From Puniceicoccaceae bacterium Marseille-Q1082 (GTDB taxonomy: Bacteria > Verrucomicrobiota > Verrucomicrobiia > Opitutales > Intestinicryptomonadaceae), in assembly GCA_904424815.1 (NCBI GenBank), contig CAJGBI010000001.1, positions 423,010 through 487,009 of the forward strand: DNA of 64,000 bases, read 5' to 3'. The translations under genes and the position numbers were made by a program. Under the pieces are notes generated by a model. It was not told the origin of the DNA. It made no database searches and saw only the letters and a list, made by a program, of their open reading frames with translations. Shown piece by piece: positions 60,816 to 64,000 of the stretch. The first letter of the stretch is position 1, and each line of letters starts with the position of its first letter.

Positions 60816-60911
60816 ATGACAAAGAAAAAACATGCGGAGAATAATCGCCAAAATGGGGTATCGCGGAGAACTCGACAAAAAGCCTCAAATTTGAATAATG
60901 GATTAAAATAA
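60816..60911 (+). CDS. Possible small basic peptide
   Basis: 31 codons, MTKKKHAENNRQNGVSRR..., ending TAA. A clear GAGGAG lies 8 bases before the ATG, stronger than most ribosome sites in this window. The peptide is rich in Lys, Arg, Asn and Gln, and the sequence is AT-rich, in the unusual stretch between the XRE and LpoB-like genes. Could be a real small protein, a leader or chance. Confidence 0.3.
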   Translation: MTKKKHAENNRQNGVSRRTRQKASNLNNGLK

Positions 60912-61202
60912 GAAAAAAATTAAAAAATTAAGAAGAAATTTTAGGCAAACGGCAAAATTTGTGGGGCAAGATTTTCTGCCGGCGCGCCGCTTTTGCAAAG
61001 CTGTAAATCATTGCGGGGCCCGCGGCTGCCCTGTGGAAAAATCTGACGTTTGAGTTTTATGGATGCTCGCCGTTTGCGTGGCGGCAAAATTGCGCGCATT
61101 TCTGTTTATCCGGCATTGCATCGGACGGCTGCAAGCCGGAAAGGCGGTGGGGCTATCCGCCGTTTTCCAGTTTGAGCCGCCCTCGTTTTTTCGGATTGTT
61201 CT

Positions 61203-61991
61203 TTACCTCGGGGGAGGGATTGGCCGCGGCTGGGGCCTCGGTTTTGGCGGAGGATTGGGTTTGGGGGGTCTCGGCTTGGGAATTATAACGATGGGCCTGG
61301 GCCTCGGCGAATACGGGTGCATTCTGTATCTTCCCGTTGGAATTACCCTGACGCCGTCTTCGTTTATTATCACAATGGGCCTCGGGCCGAAGCTGCCGGG
61401 ATAGCGCATCGGCCGCAGGTTTGTCTTCATTATGGCGCCGGTGGCGGCAGCCTGCTGCGTTGCGGCGGGCTTTTCTTCGACATACGGGCTCGACGGGATC
61501 AGCAGCACTCCGTCCTTCCATACGGTCTGCCCGTTTCTTTCGAGCTCGAGAGAAAGGGAATACGCCGCCGTTTTTTCGCCCCCGAGAATCGCCGAGGCGT
61601 TTTCTATCGAGCCTTTCAGCGAGAGCCCTTCCGGATTTGGGGGAAACGGAGACTGTGAGTCCTGTCCGGATATTTCGAAGCTTCCGTCTTTGAGGAGCTC
61701 GCGGAGCCTGTCCTCTATAAACTTGTGCTCGTTTCCGGAAGTGAGGGAGTTTTTTATGCCCCCGAAATAAATTTTTTCGTTTTCGCCGTCAGGCGAGAGC
61801 GCGGCTTCGGATTTTATGAGCGAATCCGCGAGCGTTTCGATTCCTTCCAGCCATTCTTCGCGCGACACCGTCTTGTTTTCATAGGCGGCGTTTTTCATGG
61901 CCTCTATAAGGTCGGAATCTATATCGCCGGCGTATGCCGCGCAGGCTAAGGCGGAAATTGCGCAGGCGAGCGCTATCGTCTTGGTTCCCAT
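61203..61991 (-). CDS. LpoB-like secreted protein with proline-rich C-terminal tail
   Basis: 262 residues. An N-terminal signal (IALACAISALACAAYAG, with a signal-peptidase-I-like AYA|G and an imperfect lipobox) precedes a domain with FIEDRLRELLKDGSFEISGQD, LSLKGSIENASAILGGEKTAAYSLSLELERNGQTVWKDG, the pattern of LpoB, the outer-membrane activator of penicillin-binding proteins. The last ~75 residues are Pro/Arg-rich, with PRPIVII twice and repeating P-K-P/P-R-P. A long tail could reach through the periplasm. AAGGAGGT stands 5 bases before ATG 61991. Confidence 0.65.
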   Translation of the reverse strand: MGTKTIALACAISALACAAYAGDIDSDLIEAMKNAAYENKTVSREEWLEGIETLADSLIKSEAALSPDGENEKIYFGGIKNSLTSGNEHKFIEDRLRELLKDGSFEISGQDSQSPFPPNPEGLSLKGSIENASAILGGEKTAAYSLSLELERNGQTVWKDGVLLIPSSPYVEEKPAATQQAAATGAIMKTNLRPMRYPGSFGPRPIVIINEDGVRVIPTGRYRMHPYSPRPRPIVIIPKPRPPKPNPPPKPRPQPRPIPPPR

Positions 61992-62116
61992 ATTGACCTC
62001 CTTTTACCCGTTAAAGGCGCGCTGGGGAAATTTGTTTCAGATTTTTTACAGGCGGCGTCGCGTGCCGCGCTTTTGGCGTATTTTTTTGCAAATATGTCCG
62101 GCATTAATGCGCTGGG

Positions 62117-62163
62117 CGCGACAATTTTGTCCCGAATTGCGGAAGGCATACAAAATTGTCGCG
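62117..62163. promoter_or_regulatory. Perfect 14-bp inverted repeat, two palindromic activator sites upstream of glnK
   Basis: CGCGACAATTTTGT (62117-62130) is mirrored exactly by ACAAAATTGTCGCG (62150-62163) across 19 bases. Each arm is itself near-palindromic (ACAA-N2-TTGT), with centres 29 bases apart. They lie about 80-135 bases upstream of the sigma-54 -12 element, the normal enhancer distance for an NtrC-type activator. Confidence 0.6.
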
Positions 62164-62240
62164 GGAGCCGCTTTGCAGCCGCCTCTCGGTTATTTGTTCA
62201 ATTATATTATTATTAAATAGATATAAAATTTAAAAAAAAC

Positions 62241-62256
62241 TGGCACGCCGCGTGCT
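62241..62256 (+). promoter_or_regulatory. Sigma-54 (RpoN) promoter of glnK-amtB
   Basis: TGGCACG-N4-GTGCT with the invariant GG (62242-62243) and GC (62254-62255) exactly 10 bases apart, matching the -24/-12 consensus. Transcription would start about 20 bases before ATG 62286. Confidence 0.85.
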
Positions 62257-62285
62257 TATATGTTTCGCGTCAACCAATCCAAACA

Positions 62286-62627
62286 ATGAAACTGATCATT
62301 GCATACATAAAGCCTGAACAATTGGGTGAAGTGAAGAAGGAACTCTTCAAGAACCAGATTTACAGGATTTCGGCAACGAATTCCCTCGGATGCGGAAGGC
62401 AGAGGGGATACAGCGAAAACTATCGCGGAAACGAAATAGAGGTCAATCTGCTCAAAAAAGTGCGCCTCGAAATCGCGGTTAACGACGAGTTCGTCGACCT
62501 TACCGTGGATTCCATCATAAAGGGGGCGCATACCGACCACATCGGGGACGGGAAAATTTTCGTGCTGAACCTCGAGCAGTGCATTCGCGTCCGCACCCGA
62601 GAGACGGGGCCGGACGCGATAGGCTGA
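62286..62627 (+). CDS. glnK: P-II nitrogen regulatory protein
   Basis: 113 residues; trimeric sensor of 2-oxoglutarate, ATP and ADP that gates AmtB. It begins [20 protein letters not shown], has a T-loop with [13 protein letters not shown], then [14 protein letters not shown] and the C-terminal [22 protein letters not shown], the nucleotide-binding signature. Tyr46 is kept but Tyr51, the classical uridylylation or adenylylation site, is Ile. Operon with amtB, 50 bases apart, under the sigma-54 promoter. Confidence 0.95.
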   Translation: MKLIIAYIKPEQLGEVKKELFKNQIYRISATNSLGCGRQRGYSENYRGNEIEVNLLKKVRLEIAVNDEFVDLTVDSIIKGAHTDHIGDGKIFVLNLEQCIRVRTRETGPDAIG

Positions 62628-62677
62628 TTTTTCAAACGCAAGGGAAACTTTTTTCCAAAAACAGGGAGTTTTATATC

Positions 62678-64000
62678 ATGAATAGAAAAGTCTTATTCGC
62701 GGCACTCGCGCCGCTTGCCGCCTTGCCGCTTTCGGCGCAAGAGGCCGCCGCGGCGAACGCGCCCGCCGTCAGCGCGGAAATGTTTACGATAAACAATCTG
62801 TGGATTCTTCTGGGGACGATTCTCGTCTTTGCGATGCATCCGGGTTTCGCCCTCGTGGAGACGGGGCTTTCGCGCGCAAAGAACAGCGTGAACATACTCT
62901 CCAAGAACTTTATCACGGTTGCGATAGGGTTGATAACCTATCTCTTTGTGGGGTTCAATCTGATGTATCCCGGCGACAGCTGGATATTCGGCCATTTTTT
63001 GGGCTTCGGAGGGTTCGGTGTATCGAGCCCCGAGGGCGCTGCGGGCGGAATAGCATACAACGGCGGGCTCTATTCCTATTGGACGGACTTCATCTTTCAG
63101 GGGATGTTCGCCGCGACCGCCGTCACGATAGTTTCCGGCGCGGTGGCGGAGAGGATAAAGTTCAGCGCGTATATCGCCTTTGCCGTTCTCTACTGCCTTG
63201 TCGGCTATCCGCTGATCGGCTCGTGGGGCTGGGGCGGGGGATGGCTCAAGGATATCGGCTTCTACGATCTGGCTGGCTCGACTTTCGTGCACTCGGTCGG
63301 CGGCTGGGCGGCTTTGGTCGGAGCTTTCCTTCTGGGCCCGAGAATCGGCAAGTTCGTCAACGGGAAGCCGCACGCGATTCCGGGCAGCAATCTCGGATTC
63401 GCGACCCTCGGGGTGTTCCTTCTATGGTTCGGGTGGTTCGGGTTCAACGGAGCCTCCGTGTTCTCGGCGGATCCGGTAATGGTGGCGTACGTTTTCACGA
63501 CCACCGCGCTTTCGGCGGCGTTCGGGCTCATTGCGGCCATGCTGACATCATGGTTCGCCCAAAAGAAGCCCGACCTCTCGATGATTCTCAACGGATGCCT
63601 TGCGGGGCTCGTGGGCATCACCGCCGGAGCGGACTGCGTGTCGGTTGCCTCCGCCTGCATAATAGGCGCGGTATCGGGCGTGGTGGTAGTGTTCTCGGTA
63701 TACTTCTTTGACAGGATAAGGATTGACGACCCCGTCGGAGCGCTTTCGGTGCACCTGGTCTGCGGCGTATGGGGAACGATTGCGGTGGGCGTGTTCTCGC
63801 CCGACCACGCGCTCGTTCCGCAGCTTATAGGCGTAGCCGCGGTTGGGGTTGCGAGCGTAATAATAAGCTCGATCATATTCCTCGCCATCAAGCACACTAT
63901 TGGAATCAGGGTTTCCCGCCACGACGAGCTCAGGGGGCTGGACATCTCCGAGCACGGCATGGAGGCGTACAACGGATTCCAAATCTTCTCGAACGAATAG
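62678..64000 (+). CDS. amtB: Ammonium transporter
   Basis: 440 residues, complete, stop TAG at the window end. An N-terminal signal-like sequence is followed by eleven membrane helices of the Amt/Rh family, with FVHSVGGWAALVGAF and LSVHLVCGVWGT carrying the twin pore histidines, and the family blocks GMFAATAVTIVSGAVAER and WFGWFGFNGAS. The C-terminus ISEHGMEAYNGF matches the cytoplasmic tail that contacts GlnK. Co-transcribed with glnK, so expressed when nitrogen is scarce. Confidence 0.96.
   Translation: MNRKVLFAALAPLAALPLSAQEAAAANAPAVSAEMFTINNLWILLGTILVFAMHPGFALVETGLSRAKNSVNILSKNFITVAIGLITYLFVGFNLMYPGDSWIFGHFLGFGGFGVSSPEGAAGGIAYNGGLYSYWTDFIFQGMFAATAVTIVSGAVAERIKFSAYIAFAVLYCLVGYPLIGSWGWGGGWLKDIGFYDLAGSTFVHSVGGWAALVGAFLLGPRIGKFVNGKPHAIPGSNLGFATLGVFLLWFGWFGFNGASVFSADPVMVAYVFTTTALSAAFGLIAAMLTSWFAQKKPDLSMILNGCLAGLVGITAGADCVSVASACIIGAVSGVVVVFSVYFFDRIRIDDPVGALSVHLVCGVWGTIAVGVFSPDHALVPQLIGVAAVGVASVIISSIIFLAIKHTIGIRVSRHDELRGLDISEHGMEAYNGFQIFSNE

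Larger units (their letters stand above)
60103..61202. other. 1.1-kb sparse, AT-leaning region
   Basis: Apart from one possible small gene (60816-60911) and a weak terminator, no gene is convincing. Composition is noticeably more AT-rich between 60,420 and 60,960 than in flanking genes. A perfect 7-bp inverted repeat TTGTGAA/TTCACAA (60611-60617 with 60630-60636) lies here. No tRNA, known small RNA or transposase remnant was recognised. Possibly a decayed insertion. Confidence 0.5.

Noticed and set aside
1-64000. tRNA, rRNA, tmRNA, RNase P RNA or CRISPR array
   Set aside because: Intergenic stretches were scanned for T-loop/CCA ends, conserved RNA cores and regularly spaced repeats; none was found. 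A covariance-model scan would settle the RNAs.

Overview
The window is a GC-rich bacterial chromosome segment, densely coded on both strands, with many four-base stop/start overlaps. The content suggests a Verrucomicrobiota (Opitutae-like), probably host- or gut-associated bacterium. This is inferred from the futalosine menaquinone genes, the prepilin gene cluster without secretion machinery, GH106/GH2/GH39-type glycosidases and weak ribosome binding sites. No rRNA, tRNA, CRISPR array or insertion sequence was found.

Layout. 1-270 is an AT-rich edge carrying the 3' end of a probable MvaI/BcnI-type restriction endonuclease. 530-9183 (minus) holds glyS and a long transcription unit with mqnP, mqnM, mqnL, an Asp23-like membrane protein, thiE and a CbiM-PDGLE/CbiQ/CbiO metal transporter. 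Divergent from it, 9279-15449 (plus) carries mqnE, mqnA, mqnC, mqnD, mqnB, a VTT-domain membrane protein and xseA. The two arms together supply almost the whole futalosine route from chorismate to demethylmenaquinone. 15615-20989 is obg and five prepilin-like genes. A 1-kb gap leads to rpsT, a bifunctional-nuclease-domain protein, dus and trmH. 24667-27867 (minus) has a small protein, a HAD phosphatase and an orphan membrane protein. 27891-33835 is an AddB/AddA-like recombination nuclease pair.

33842-39056 (minus) is a sugar operon (GmhA-like isomerase, ROK kinase, MFS porter, GH2 beta-mannosidase-like enzyme). It faces an AraC regulator, with a two-copy direct repeat placed just upstream of the operon's -35. 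40297-47278 adds a Gfo/Idh/MocA oxidoreductase and a second glycan operon (transglutaminase-like protein, GH106-like rhamnosidase, GH39-like hydrolase). 47430-51724 is housekeeping: a low-molecular-weight phosphatase, rpiB, glyA and a phosphohexomutase.

The strangest gene is at 51917-56449: a 1510-residue polyvalent protein of phage/conjugative-element type. It has DdrB-like, ADP-ribosyltransferase-like and two LPD3/PBECR-like modules, stands alone with no other mobile genes, and looks cut off at its 5' end directly after a CorC-family gene. Next come a UmuDC pair whose UmuD lacks the catalytic lysine and has a shortened N-terminus, an XRE-type DNA-binding protein, a 1.1-kb nearly empty stretch, an LpoB-like protein with a proline-rich tail, and glnK-amtB behind a textbook sigma-54 promoter with two palindromes at enhancer distance.
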